From Oegoconia quadripuncta (taxonomy: Eukaryota; Arthropoda; Insecta; Lepidoptera; Autostichidae): a DNA stretch of 64,000 nucleotides. Each line of letters starts with the position of its first letter. Position 1 is the first letter of the stretch. The notes below the pieces were generated by a model. That model worked only from the letters and a program-made list of their open reading frames with translations, was not told the origin of the DNA and ran no database searches. Positions 33,746-44,183 of this stretch are shown piece by piece. The stretch spans positions 974,413 to 1,038,412 of the forward strand of contig OX438751.1 in assembly GCA_949316235.1 (NCBI GenBank), given 5' to 3'. Position numbers and translations under genes: made by a program.

Positions 33746-34094
33746 GAATATTTAAATGAAATTACAAAAACTATAAATCGCAAATTAAAAAAAAACCCTC
33801 GAGTCTCTAGAAAGGAATATGTCATTGAGATAAACCAACTGTGTTAAAAGCTAAATACCTATCTTCAAAAAACTATACCGATTTTATCAAACATGGCTAA
33901 GAAATTTGCATATACCATCTTTCGAAAAAAAAAAACCGTTTTGAATCGGTCCAGCCGTTTGGGCGACACAAAGCCACAGACAGTCATAGGCTTCAAACTT
34001 ATAACACCTCTTTTTCCATTACGAGTTAAAAGGGCGTGTATAACTTTGCTTTTGTATTGAGAAGTATTTTTTACCTTGTGAGGTTGGTATAAGG

Positions 34095-34488
34095 TATTTT
34101 AAATGTCCGCCTGGCTAGCTACCATCATGTTATCTAAGTCTGCCGCCAAACAGCAATGTTAATAGTATTGTTGTGTTACGGTTGTCAGAGATAAGATAGC
34201 CAGTTCCCCAAATATTATTATAATAGATTAATAGGCGAGCAGCAGATGCTGATGTGCCTATATCCAAGCTGGTGCATTGGTAAAGAAAGGAAAAGTCACA
34301 ATTTTGGATTAATAGTCCTCATGGTGTCAGAATTTGTTCTCTCTAAACCACTTGTCAAGTCTATTTTTAAAACTGTTCACGGCTATGGGGGGGTTTCCGG
34401 GTCAGTACGCTTCCACATTCAGCCTCGTCTTCTCTTAACAACAAGTGTGATTGAGGTCAAATGACAACATGTTGTCCATAAAACAAAA
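34095..34488 (+). mobile_element. SINE-A split by a ~180-bp insertion
   Basis: 34095-34217 is the SINE body up to agataagatagccagttccccaa. 34386-34488 resumes at ggtttccgggtcagtacgc and runs to cataaaacaaaag. The 34218-34385 insert has no inverted ends and does not match other parts of the window. Confidence 0.7.
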
Positions 34489-34504
34489 GATGAAGCTGAA
34501 GTGA

Positions 34505-34700
34505 CCCCACCTAAACCCCCAAATTATTTGGAAGACCAGCTATCTTATCTCTAACAGCCAGAGTATAACAATGCTATCAACATTACTGCTTGGCTGCGGA
34601 TTGAGACAAGCTGGGGGAAGTACCCTGCTGGGAATCGAACTCACAACCCCCGTTTTGTTAACCTATATTGTTTACATGGAGCCACAGAGCCACAGAGAGT
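34505..34700 (-). mobile_element. SINE-A, degenerate, with tRNA-like head
   Basis: Minus-strand copy: head ctctgtggctccatgtaaac and gagttcgattcccagcaggg, then a shortened body. Divergent from the other copies, so probably old. Confidence 0.6.
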
Positions 34701-34706
34701 CTACGA

Positions 34707-34957
34707 CCTGTTTGGTGTAGTGGTTAGAAACTGTGACTGCTATACCAAAAGGTTGCGGGTTCAAATCCCGCTAGAATGTTTGTATGATTAATACAGACAT
34801 GTGTTCCCGAGGTATGGATATTTTCATTTATATGTATTTATTCACAAAAAAAAATGTACTTGTTTAGTATATCGACCAACTGGTATCCACAACACAACTC
34901 TATAGAACTAGATGGCGTTGTGTGTATGTCCAGGGATATTTATTTATAGTATATTAA
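34707..34957 (+). mobile_element. SINE-B, full length
   Basis: tRNA-derived head gacctgtttggtgtagtggt (A box) with ggttgcgggttcaaatcccg (B box), then a body with cccgaggtatggatattttc, ccaactggtatccacaacac, ctagatggcgttgtgtgtat and a TTTATA-rich end. Other copies: 37483 (+), 43376, 54755 and 59060 (-). Confidence 0.85.
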
Positions 34958-34989
34958 AATTCGATATTCTTTAAAATAAACAAACTCAC

Positions 34990-35256
34990 CCCAGCAGCAG
35001 AATACGCGGGCGATCCAAACGCAACAACAATAGTTGCCGCAATCAAATTAAGAAACGTGAGAGCCACGTAAGCGACCAACTCTATCTTCAGCCATTTGAC
35101 CTTGTGGTACTTCTCGACCACATGGTAAAGGTACAGCACCAACATTATTGCGGAGAACCAGAGACCGATGTGGGCGACGATGTTGAAGTAAACGCCCCGA
35201 CCGTTCGACCAGAAGGCTGACGATTGGATGCATATGAAGCCTATAAGGTTGAGGAT
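34990..35256 (-). CDS. MARVEL gene A, coding exon 2
   Basis: 89 codons between a polypyrimidine acceptor (ttttttttcag) and the donor gtgagt, both phase 0. Opens with ILNLIGFICIQSSAF (end of membrane helix 1), then YFNIVAHIGLWFSAIMLVLY (helix 2), the loop HVVEKYHKVKWLKIE, and ALTFLNLIAATIVVAF (helix 3), ending SPAYSAAG. Gene B's exon of the same length has IVEKFYKIPWLKIE and HSAAA at the same places. The loop motif VEKxxKxxWLKIE and the phase-0 borders make the paralogy certain. The smaller frames listed around it extend past the splice sites and are not real. Confidence 0.93.
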
Positions 35257-35279
35257 CTGAAAAAAAAATAAACATTTCA

Positions 35280-35343
35280 GACACCACCAGAAACCTATCT
35301 AGTGCCAAACTAGGCACAGCCTGCACTATGAGTACCAGATTAT
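35280..35343 (-). mobile_element. SINE-B fragment
   Basis: acaccaccagaaacctatctagtgcc and ggatggacatac are the minus-strand body of SINE-B. It abuts SINE-A at 35345, so SINE-A probably inserted into it. Confidence 0.5.
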
Positions 35344-35344
35344 G

Positions 35345-35570
35345 GATGGACATACATTTGTCCGCCTGGCTAGCTACCACCATCTTATCTAAACCTGCCG
35401 CCAAACAGCAATGTTAATAACATTGTTGTGTTCCGGTTGTCAGAGATAAGATAGCCAGTACCCCAAATATTTTGGATTCCGGATCAGTACGCTTCCACCT
35501 TCGACCTCATCTTCACTTAACATCAGGTGTGATTGAGGTCAAGTGCTAATCCATTGTACATTTAAAAAAA
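35345..35570 (+). mobile_element. SINE-A, 5'-truncated
   Basis: Body from tgtccgcctggctagctacc to gtgctaatccattgtacatt and a short A tail. It begins 89 bp upstream (in gene sense) of coding exon 2 of gene A, near the splice acceptor. Confidence 0.85.
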
Positions 35571-35874
35571 AATGTTTGGTCAAAGATCTCTGAGTCTGTT
35601 CTACATTAGCGAAGTTTGAGATACCGCATCTATTCAGTGATTTACAATCTACAAGTCATGAGTCATATCATATAGCTGATGCACCGATGCTTCTAAGTGA
35701 TGACTCGGAAGGTCACACAGGTGATAACATTCATGCACATCATGATTATGATTAGTGTCCAATTAAAGGATGGTTGTAATTGCCATGGTCAGTTCCGTAT
35801 TTTGTAACCTTTTGACTGCCACCATCAGCAGTGTAGCAAATGTAAAAATTTCCAACAACATACAGCTTTATAAT

Positions 35875-36192
35875 AAATAAATAAAAATAGCCTTTATTCG
35901 CTGACTAATTTTACAGATTTCTTATATTTTCAATGTGCCAAATGTATAATGATAGATGTTGAAGACATATCCTAGATTTCATCAAATATTAGCCACACAA
36001 CACAATTTAATATGAATTTAAATGTAACATAAATTAATATTATTTTTTGATTAAATGTAAATATTAATTATTTGAAAATTTGCACGCCTTAGTAGGCAGA
36101 TTTTGTAGGGACGGAGAGATAATACCAACTTATAATGTACCCAGAATCCAAGCAAATAAATGTAATTTCATTTCATTTCATTTCATTTCTCC
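35875..36192 (+). mobile_element. Probable LINE 3'UTR and tail
   Basis: Ends in a pure ATTTC tandem tail (36166-36190) after aataaatgtaatttc. The part ccttagtaggcagattttgt resembles the minus-strand 45515-45580 region next to the RTE fragment. No coding sequence is left. Confidence 0.4.
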
Positions 36193-36367
36193 AAATGTCC
36201 ATGATACAAATAAAGCTTGGGCAAATACTTGAAGGGAAAATAATTTAAATTATAGCAAAGCAAGACAACCCAGACTAGTTAAAAAAAATATTTCTATTAT
36301 GTAAATTTAAAAAAAAATATAAGTATCACTTAGGGTAGAGATGACATTGACGATTTTCTATACTTAC

Positions 36368-36490
36368 AATAACAACAGCCTTGAGCATCCCTGGTAGAGT
36401 TCTCAGGTAAGAGGGGTCAAACCATGGGTCTATGATAAAGACCGTGTTGGTCGCACCAGGTGTTTGTGGAGAATAAGCATTTGATGACAT
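36368..36490 (-). CDS. MARVEL gene A, coding exon 1 (start codon)
   Basis: Begins MSSNAYSPQTPGATNTVFII at 36490 and runs 41 codons to ...SYLRTLPGMLKAVVI, then the donor gtaagt. The N-terminus is polar and cytosolic; the first helix starts at GMLKAVVI and continues in the next exon. The phrase YLRTLPGMLK corresponds to YIRTVPGILK in gene B. The exon seems to begin at an acceptor (ttacag) at about 36507, leaving 16 nt of 5'UTR with a tiny ATG-TGA upstream frame just before the true start. Confidence 0.9.
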
Positions 36491-36639
36491 GATGGGTCAC
36501 ATTCAGCTGTAATACAAAAATAATGAGTGTCTCTCCTCCTGTAAGGGTTGCATCATTTTTTATTTTCCATAACACTGATTTGACCATGCATTTGGTTTCT
36601 AGGCAGTTACAAAAAAAAATCCAACAATGGTATAAACTT

Positions 36640-37078
36640 TTTTTTTTTAATTTTGATTTAGGGACATTTATACAAAGGGTACAAAGCACAATGCAAAAGA
36701 TTAAGTGTTACGCAGAGAGCCATGGAAAGGAGTATCATAAAGAAAAGAAGAATTGACAAAATAAGTATTAGGAATTTGAGAGACAAAACTGACGTCACAT
36801 CACATACAAAACAAAACAGCTAAAATGGAAGTGGGCTGGCCATACTTTAAGAGGAGGAGATAAATGGAGCAAAATTGTAACACTATGGCAGCCTAGAGGC
36901 CATAAAAGAAACAGGGGTAGGCAATTTAAAAGGTGGGCTGATGAAATCAAAGAAATGGCTGGAAAGACCAAGACTTGGAGCAGATTAGTGTATGACAAGG
37001 AAGAATGGAGAAGAATGGGGGAGGCCTTTGCCCGAAGGCACACAGAGCAGGTTATCATAGTTTAAGAAAAAAAAAAAA
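36640..37078 (+). mobile_element. RTE-type LINE C-terminal fragment
   Basis: Translates, with one frameshift near 36823, to KRLSVTQRAMERSIIKKRRI, then KWKWAGHTLRGGDKWSKIV, RGHKRNRGRQFKRWADEIK, and EEWRRMGEAFARRHTEQ before a stop and an A-rich tail. This WAGH...RPxxRWxDDI...EEWRxxGEA pattern is the C-terminus of RTE-like endonuclease-reverse transcriptases. It lies in the 5'UTR intron of gene A. The 87-codon minus frame here is its shadow. Confidence 0.85.
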
Positions 37079-37482
37079 GGTAATAATAGGCTTATTTCTG
37101 ATACAAGGCTATAAATAAATAAATAAATACAAAGGGTATACGCCAGTCCCATCGTACCTCTTACTGACTTAATCTATTTAAAACTAATTCTAGCGAGACA
37201 CCGATGACTTCACAAAGGCAAATAGACTCCTGGAATAACCTTCTGAACCTAAATGATTGGAGTTGGTTCTGCTCCTCGTCTTGCTTGCTCAATTCGCTGC
37301 ATTCAATGAGGTTCATGACATTTTTTTAAACCATTTAATACAATGAAAGCAACTCTGGCATGGTACACTGTGACGATAATTAAAATTTGGCTGTAGTGTA
37401 AAATACAGGCCAGATAATGAATTAAAATTTTGTAAAACCCTGCGAGACAGTGTTACCTATATCATTTATAATAATAATTTGA

Positions 37483-37700
37483 CGACCTGTTTGGTGTACG
37501 GGTTAGAAGCTCGGGTTTGAATCCCGCTAGGGGCATATGTTTGTATTTATATATGGACATGCGTACCCGAGTTATGCATGTTTTCATTTATGGTACATAT
37601 TTGTCAACTATCTAGTATCCACAACACAAGTTTATAATTGCTTACTGTGGAACTAGAAGGCATTGTATGTCCAAGGATATTTAGTTATTTATTTTTTATT
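37483..37700 (+). mobile_element. SINE-B, small deletion in the head
   Basis: gacctgtttggtgtacggg then gggtttgaatcccgctaggg; about 20 bp between the A and B boxes are missing compared with 34707. The body keeps ctagtatccacaacac and gaactagaaggcattgtatg. Confidence 0.8.
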
Positions 37701-38018
37701 CATTACCCAAGTTTACAATGCATTTTAAGTTAATTTTAAAGACTAGAGTTAAGGATAATACATTTAAAGTAATCTGGTATAGTAGACCCCTGAGTTAAAC
37801 TGTATTATCAGAATCAGTGATTCCTGAGGCATTATTGGCAATATCACCAGGTAGAGGATAAATTTTACAAACATACAAAGTAAAGGTATGGAAATTCTAA
37901 GGCAGCGGTGGGCAAACTCTCTTCATAGAGGGCCAGAATGTTTAAGAAATTTCAGAGGAGGGCCAGAATTATAGTAAAAATTAATTTTGTTTTAAAATCT
38001 TTTAATCATCCAACTAAT

Positions 38019-38135
38019 TTTTTTTTAATGCACGACGGGTTCGTACTTGACATCAATCACACCTGATATTAAGTAAAGATGAGGTCGAAGGTGGATGCGT
38101 ACTGACCCGGAAACCCCAACACATTTGGGGAATAT
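38019..38135 (-). mobile_element. SINE-A, 3' part only
   Basis: Minus strand: from ccccaaatgtgttggggttt through gtgattgatgtcaagtacga to the A tail. The rest is absent; 38135-38200 resembles the 5' part of the Helitron-like repeat (ataaatgtgaaagattg). Confidence 0.7.
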
Positions 38136-38723
38136 TATAAATGTGAAAGATTGAATGTTTATTTGTTTGTTGCTCAAACATTGCGATATGAACTATGCGG
38201 TTAGTCTAGTTGGGGCGTGATTATTCTACTTTATCCTGCTGGACCATCAAATATCGCAGGCCATATATATACATAGTTCGAGGGACTGTATGTGGGCCGG
38301 ATTAATAACTTTCCCGGGACGGAGCTGGGCGGCGGGCTGTACTTTGCCCACCACTGCTCTAAGGTAAGTATAACCCATATCTATGACACAAACCATATTA
38401 AAAGCTAAATATTTTCTAAACAGCTTAACCAATATTCATTACTCGGCTAAGAACTGTATTGGAAACACCAGCTTTCAAAAATTTAAAAAAATAAAAAAAA
38501 GTTAAATTGATTTAGCTGTTTTGATGCTACATATCTACTAACAATAAACACAGCCATAGGCTTCAAATTTATAATACCCCTGAATATCCAAAACACAATG
38601 CAGGTAAATAGTTTTTAACTTACAACAATACTACACTAAATCTGACACGAATATGAACAAAGACACAAACTGATAAGGCAAGAGTTTCCGGCTAAAAGAT
38701 AACTAGAGATGAGATGTACATAC

Positions 38724-38830
38724 CGTATTTTAGTCATTTTTCCTTGACACAATATTACGTACGAGTACACCACACACGAGCTAAACGAAACGAGCTGTGC
38801 CGAGATAAAGTCAGTGACTCATATTTGATG
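38724..38830 (-). other. Probable untranslated first exon of MARVEL gene A
   Basis: On the minus strand a segment ending actaaaatacg is followed by the donor gtatgt (38718-38723). It is the best donor upstream of the start-codon exon, 2.2 kb away. The 5' limit is a guess; there is no TATA box I would defend. If correct, the spliced leader carries a five-codon upstream frame beginning ATGACTAAA. Confidence 0.4.
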
Positions 38831-39269
38831 TTTACAAATATTACATTACCTACATCCACAAGCTAATACTCTTCTGTGTCCAATAACACATTTTATAAAA
38901 ACAACAATTAATAAAAATCTGAGCAAACACTTCCAAATTCAATTCCACAAACCCAACTAATTAATTAAAAATAAATGTTCGGTTCGATTTCCTTTGATTC
39001 AATTGAACCAACCCAACCAACCAACCACCAACACCAAACCAATTAATTGCGTTTTTTTAATGCAAACGTGTTTACTGAATATTTAATTTTAAGAAAATTA
39101 GGTTTGACATTAAAGCCTCTTATAACGAACAATTAGAGCCAAATAAAATGTATTAGAAAAACTTCAATTACCTACTTTTTAATTGAAAGAAAAAAATTAA
39201 AAGCATTGCATTGAGGATAATGCCACAGAATACGTAATCTTAATAATACAAACAAAACGCAATCACTCA

Positions 39270-39470
39270 CGACTAGGTAGGTATCGTATCTTGATCATGG
39301 ACTTATTATTTAAACAGGACTGATAACTATCAAAAGAATCATTTAGGAAAATGATCACTATGTCAACGCAATAAGGTATTAAATTGGATGCACCATACAC
39401 AAAGGCAAATCCGAGCCGAGAGAGATAATAATAACGGAGGCCGTGTGTCTCGTTCTTACATCTTGCCAGC
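39270..39470 (-). repeat. Dispersed repeat, inverted relative to 40085-40190
   Basis: Reverse-complemented, it shares gacacacggcctcc, ctcggctcgg, atcagtcctgtttaaataataagtccatgatc with 40085-40190 (which has gacaaacggcctct, ctcggctcg, ctcagtcctgtttaattaataagtccatgatc). About 100 bp of the left copy is missing from the right one. Confidence 0.6.
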
Positions 39471-39759
39471 AAAAAAAATGATTATGATCAACAGTTTTGG
39501 CTACTCAAAAATTCCATTGAAACACTTATATTTTTATGTTATTTTAACAATTATAAATAAACAAATAACATTCGCATTAATTTCTTTTCATATATTCTTA
39601 AATCAAACAGAAAACATAAATTTTTATTTCGATTTTGTTATTTTTATGGTAACCCTGAAAAGCATGTCATGTCATGGCGGCTCGGTGTGATTTTGAATTT
39701 TCTTTGCATTAAAAGTTTTTTAAAGTATTTGTTATATTATAACAAGTAAAAGGAGTAAA

Positions 39760-40195
39760 ATGGTGAAAAAGTGTTGCGTTTATACTTGCCCAAGTGAATC
39801 CTATGGTGGTTGCAACATATCTTTCCACAGGTAAGCTAAAAATAATATTTTTGTAAATCAAAGAAGTAGGATGCCCATGAATTCTTGAAATGAGTCGAAA
39901 TATGTGAAATATGTGTGATTGATTAGGGTCCTGACTGTTGTACTATTATTGCAGTTTCCCAAAAAATGAAGAAATGCGAAATAAATGGCTCACGCCGGCT
40001 AATGTCAAAACGCCAAAGTTTTTTGACAAATATTTTATTACAACATTTGTCCCAAGTAACAAATATATTGTGGTCACCCTGTTAGACAGAGACAAACGGC
40101 CTCTACGTTACACATCCTGCTCGGCTCGTTTTTCAGCGGCGAGTACTCAGTCCTGTTTAATTAATAAGTCCATGATCTTGATAGACTGCATTTGA
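39760..40195 (+). pseudogene. THAP-type zinc finger gene fragment, two exons, truncated domain
   Basis: Exon 1 (39760-39830) reads MVKKCCVYTCPSESYGGCNI then SFH and ends at the donor gtaagc. Exon 2 starts after ttattattgcag at 39955 and continues in frame: SFPKNEEMRNKWLTPANVK. The C-x2-4-C pair, the SFH-FPK turn and the RxxW are the first half of a THAP (C2CH) DNA-binding domain, found in transcription regulators and P-element transposases. The second half (Cys and His with the HF motif) is missing; instead the frame runs into the repeat shared with 39270-39470 and stops at 40195 after about 104 residues. It may be a broken gene or an exon with unusual downstream splicing. Confidence 0.6.
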
Positions 40196-40299
40196 CATTT
40201 ACGATCCGTGGTGTGGTCCGAATGTCGCCATAATACACTGGTTGCTTTAAATCGTTGCCTAGAAAACGCGTCAAGTTATCGGTGTGACATGCATGCAAT

Positions 40300-40330
40300 A
40301 AAGAATTGAATTGAATTGAATTGAATTGAC
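40300..40330 (+). repeat. (TTGAA)n microsatellite
   Basis: Five-base repeat ttgaa, about five copies; it could be a retroposon tail. Confidence 0.9.
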
Positions 40331-40460
40331 ATGCAGCATACTAAAACAGCATAAAAAAATTGTATTGAGGCTGCACGGGATCTTAATCGCAAGATCGATT
40401 TATTAATAAGGTCAAGCAGTAATATAATATAGATTTTGTTGGACGTTTCAACAACAGTAC

Positions 40461-40766
40461 CTAAGAAGCATAGTACTGTAAGTCCATTTTCTTAATATAT
40501 TGTGCTACTCTTTCGGACATACAGGACCGCATATATTCTAGCCAGTCATAACAATGTAATGGCATACAAACCAAACAGTACCTAGTTTTGCACTTGTAGA
40601 ACACTGTACCAGTAGTCACAAATATGAAGCATACAATGGTTAGTGAAATGCCCACAGAAATTAAAAAGAACGAGCTATAGCAGATTGATAGGAACCACGT
40701 GATTGGGAGCATTACGTTAGCAAAAATCCTCTGATAAGTACACAAAATGAAACTCGATAACATCAA
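40461..40766 (-). CDS. Unrecognised hydrophobic ORF, 101 aa
   Basis: I do not recognise this protein. It has two likely membrane helices (PITWFLSICYSSFFLISVG and SLTIVCFIFVTTGTVFY) followed by a cysteine-rich stretch CKTRYCLVCMPLHCYDWLEY and a charged end. The composition is more protein-like than most frames nearby. It could be a last exon of a membrane-protein gene, a decayed gene or chance. It lies between the two divergent MARVEL genes. Confidence 0.25.
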   Translation of the reverse strand: MMLSSFILCTYQRIFANVMLPITWFLSICYSSFFLISVGISLTIVCFIFVTTGTVFYKCKTRYCLVCMPLHCYDWLEYMRSCMSERVAQYIKKMDLQYYAS

Positions 40767-40829
40767 AAATCACAAGTGGTCGAGTAATCGCTTCTGCCAT
40801 AGACGTAAAAACTGCAATAACTAAGCTTT

Positions 40830-41740
40830 GTTTATTTCCCATTATGTGTGACTCCAACCACGGAAAAAAGATATATTTAGCTTAGTAGCTTATAAGGACC
40901 CCATTTTTCACAGCTTGATTTGAGAAGAAACACCAGTCATCATCAATCATCGCCCAGATCTACTCCACAGGTGAACAATCGAATGCGTCCAAGCAGCAAT
41001 AATAAAAACCAAAGTTTGATGACTAAAGCCATTGGATGTCCTACGCCATTGTTAAAAATTTTTGGCACTATCGCATATCAGTGTTGCTGACATTATTGAA
41101 TCTGAATACTGAATTTCGAAATATATTTTTTGAATTTATTTTTTACTTTTGCGCTCTGAAAGAAGAGATTTCATATTAAACATAGGTAAATGTTTCCGTT
41201 TAAGAGAGTATTTTATTATACTTTAAGATATTTAACCATCTATTATTTTGAACTTGAACATTTGGTTCATCTTAGTTTGTTATTTTATTTAATATAGATA
41301 GTTACCTACCACGTACATTAATACAATATACATTCATACCTACCTACTAAAATACATGATAATAAATGATTGCGTGAATAAATCAAATAACTGACGTACT
41401 TGCGTAAGGTATGATCAATTAGTAACCGTTAGCATTTGATGAGAGTGGTAAAAACAAAAATACCTACTCTAAGATCACTGCAAGTCTAAAGAAATAAATA
41501 ATCTCTGCTTGCTTATTGTAAGTCTGTATGCATAAAAATAAATGTAGTTATTATACTAAAGTACAACTTTAGTTTGTTTTTCCTTTAAATAACTATTTTA
41601 TAAAACTAACTACTTTTGGGCATAGTGTCGAATAAGGGCGACAAAAGAAAATTAGATTTCTACGTTTATTTATTCAATATACAAAAACTTAACACCGTGT
41701 TGCACACAATTATAACTCATATAACCGAAATATAGCATTC
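40830..41740. other. Intergenic, no feature recognised
   Basis: AT-rich; no repeat shared within the window and no exon. Confidence 0.4.
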
Positions 41741-41789
41741 GGACCGCGAAGTGGGTGGACTGAAATGTCAAAAAATGACGTTTTCATCT

Positions 41790-41959
41790 GTCGGTCGGCC
41801 GTTCGTTGATTGAGTGGTGTGTGGTGTATTTCGTCATCTGATATTAATTTACATCTAATTGATGTGATTTTGTTTTGTTACAAACTTTACGAACTATCAG
41901 GAACATTTGAAGTATAAGTTTAAAGTGAATGAAGGCTTATTAATCGGAACGACACAAAG
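41790..41959 (+). other. Probable untranslated first exon and promoter of MARVEL gene B
   Basis: A segment ending acgacacaaag is followed by the strong donor gtgagtatac. The upstream 41745-41830 is less AT-rich and has CG-containing repeats (gtcggtcggccgttcg), as expected near a start site. Joined to the acceptor before 49104 it gives a leader with a four-codon upstream frame (ATGAAGGCTTAT). The 5' limit is not visible. Confidence 0.5.
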
Positions 41960-43226
41960 GTGAGTATACTTGTAATGTACGACTATGAAACTGGTGTGTT
42001 TATTTCAGTGTCTCCAGTCCATTAAAATCGCTATTTTAGGTGGTGACGGCGTCTATGGGGTCGCGGTGGACGCCACATTATATCTTGCTAAAATAATTTA
42101 TCTCAGGATGATATAGGATAAATCACCATTTGGGAACTATTTAGTTTATTTCGACAATTTAATCCGTCGATTGTTATCTATCACATTGTCTAACGAACTG
42201 TAATACGTAATGCTCATCGATTATTCAGAAGTGAGCAGTGTTAGGTACAATTTGAAGTGTTCAATTAATTAACAATATACCTACTTATTTGCATTCAACT
42301 CAAGTAGACCACGAGTAATTCTTACATAATTTTGGAAAGTTGCTAATTCCCACACTATATGAATTGTCTGTTATAACGTAAAGCTATTGTAAGAGGAGTT
42401 CTTTGTGATTGCTCAAAAGAAAATTGTGTATGACATGTGATGACAAAATTGTGGTTAAATTAGTTCATAGTGTCTCTGTAGTGGTCTCACGTCGGCACCA
42501 CGACCCCCCGCGGCGTCACCCACGTGGGGGTTACACTGGCTCTATAAATATATTTCAAAATCTGTTTGTTTATAACTAGATATGAGACTATCTTACCTCA
42601 TGGTGATTAGTCCTGCCCATGACAGCCGTAATCTCTAAGTTATCAGGTTGAAGCTTTCAACTTCAAATATTAGCATTTATTAATAAGGCAAACAGAGATC
42701 TATGAATACCAACAATTGGCAACTGTCTTATAGGAATGACATTTGCTGCAAGAAATTCAGAAAACATCTGATACTCGAGTGAATGCTGCTAAAAACTACA
42801 CCATGCAAACCACTGTCATCCACACAAACCCTAAAGTGAAAACCAATCCCTAAACCGGTATCTTAAACCAATCACTAAAGAGGAGAGAGTTGGAGGGGTC
42901 TAAAGCTCAAAATTGCTTATGTTCAAAATTTGTTCCTGGTAATTCGTGCAGTGAGGCAATACAATAATGACAAATAAGTATATGTAGAGCACATACGTAA
43001 CTCTGTCAGGGATGGCAGAAACCACTCCCATCAAGAGACATTCATGATTTGTGGCAAAAATAATTCGTTTTTTTTTTATTTATAGTTGTACATTAATCAT
43101 AAAAACAGTACACCAATAAAAAGAATGTACAAAGGTGCAAGCTTATCTCTAAAAAGAGATTTCTTCCAGCAAGACCGTGAGTGACAAGAGTGAGAATTGA
43201 AGTAGATAGATATTTTTATTTTTTTG

Positions 43227-43325
43227 GTTTTTTTTTTTTTTTTAATGGTTTAACTGGATACGCATTTGATCACAATCTCACCATAGTTAAATGGATAGTG
43301 CCCATCTAGCTTGCTTCACGGCAAA
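43227..43325 (-). mobile_element. LINE tail (family of 72-362)
   Basis: Poly-T then aatggtttaactggatacgc, gatcacaatctcaccat: the minus-strand version of the tail at 270-355. Only the last ~80 bp remain. Confidence 0.55.
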
Positions 43326-43375
43326 TTGAAAAAAATCATCAGTCTATCTACAAGTTTACAACTTGAAATTTTTTT

Positions 43376-43652
43376 TTTTTAATAAATAAATAAATATCTT
43401 TAGACATACACACAGCGCCATCTAGTTCCACAGTAAGCAACTAAGGGCTTGTGTTGTGGATACCAGATGGCTGATATATTACATAAATACATTTTTTTTT
43501 GTAAATAAATACTCATTACAAATGAAAACATCCATAACTCAGGTACACATGTCCGTATTCATCACACAAACATATGCCCCTAGCGGGATTCGAACCCGCA
43601 ACCTTTTGGTATAGGGGTCAGAGTTGCTAACCACTACACCAAACAGGTCGTC
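43376..43652 (-). mobile_element. SINE-B, full length
   Basis: Minus-strand copy: head gacctgtttggtgtagtggt, B box gcgggttcgaatcccgctag, body ending in the TTATTTATTT tail at 43380. Confidence 0.88.
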
Positions 43653-43864
43653 ATTTTAAATAATTGTTTACTGTTAAAGATTAATGCAATTTTTTTTAAT
43701 CAAATGGATCCCTCAACTAACACAAAAAAAAACCTACTATAAACAAATGTCTTCCCCCATGGGTAACTACTTTGTGGCAGAGTGATCTTCATCCTGGAAT
43801 CTTCTACTGGGTTAAAGTATCCTTCCAGGACATTTTTTGTCTGCTTGTACAAATTTCATCCACA

Positions 43865-44010
43865 TCGGTTCAGTTGTTCTATAAGATATTTAAATGTACC
43901 TTTCTTATTTAAACAATAAAGCGTATTTGATTGATTGATTGATTGTTTTGCCGTGATTGAGCAATAAATAAACAAATATACAAACTTTCGTATATTCCTA
44001 ATAATTCAAT
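43865..44010 (-). mobile_element. Helitron-like repeat fragment
   Basis: Minus strand: aaagtttgtatatttgtttatttattgctcaatcacggc is the 5' phrase of the family at 33146. A TGATTGATTGATT run sits beside it. Confidence 0.4.
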
Positions 44011-44183
44011 TTATGCCAAACGTAATTGTATTGTTAGTCAGTAGGAATATTTTTGCTATCATTGTTATTAGTAATTAATTCTCATATATGTAATACAAAT
44101 CACATCTAATTAATTGAAAAATTGGCAGGAACAAATAGACCAACAGTAAACAATTTTTCTCGTTTGAATTTACAATAATTATA

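Larger units (their letters stand above)
14827..38830 (-). other. MARVEL gene A, whole span (three coding exons, ~24 kb)
   Basis: Predicted minus-strand gene for a 175-aa four-pass MARVEL-domain protein of the CMTM/plasmolipin type. Coding exons are 36488-down: 36368-36490 (41 codons), 34990-35256 (89 codons) and 14827-14964 (45 codons plus stop). All junctions are GT-AG and phase 0. Predicted membrane segments: residues about 33-52, 64-86, 97-121 and 128-148. Both tails should face the cytosol, as usual in the family. Members act in membrane apposition, vesicle traffic and epithelial membranes; the exact role here is unknown. The last intron (14965-34989) is 20 kb and contains the satellite array, SINEs, LINE tails and the intact transposon. 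Confidence 0.85.

Noticed and set aside
34707..34790. True tRNA genes at the A-box/B-box sequences
   Set aside because: Each such sequence is followed by the same SINE body and A-rich or TA-rich tail, and anticodon-arm pairing is poor; they are SINE heads.
36795..37058. 87-codon hydrophobic minus-strand ORF as a membrane protein
   Set aside because: It is antisense to the C-terminus of an RTE-type LINE.
42480..42560. Alternative promoter (GC-rich patch followed by TATAAATA at 42543)
   Set aside because: No start-site or exon evidence follows it, and gene B already has a better first exon at 41.9 kb.
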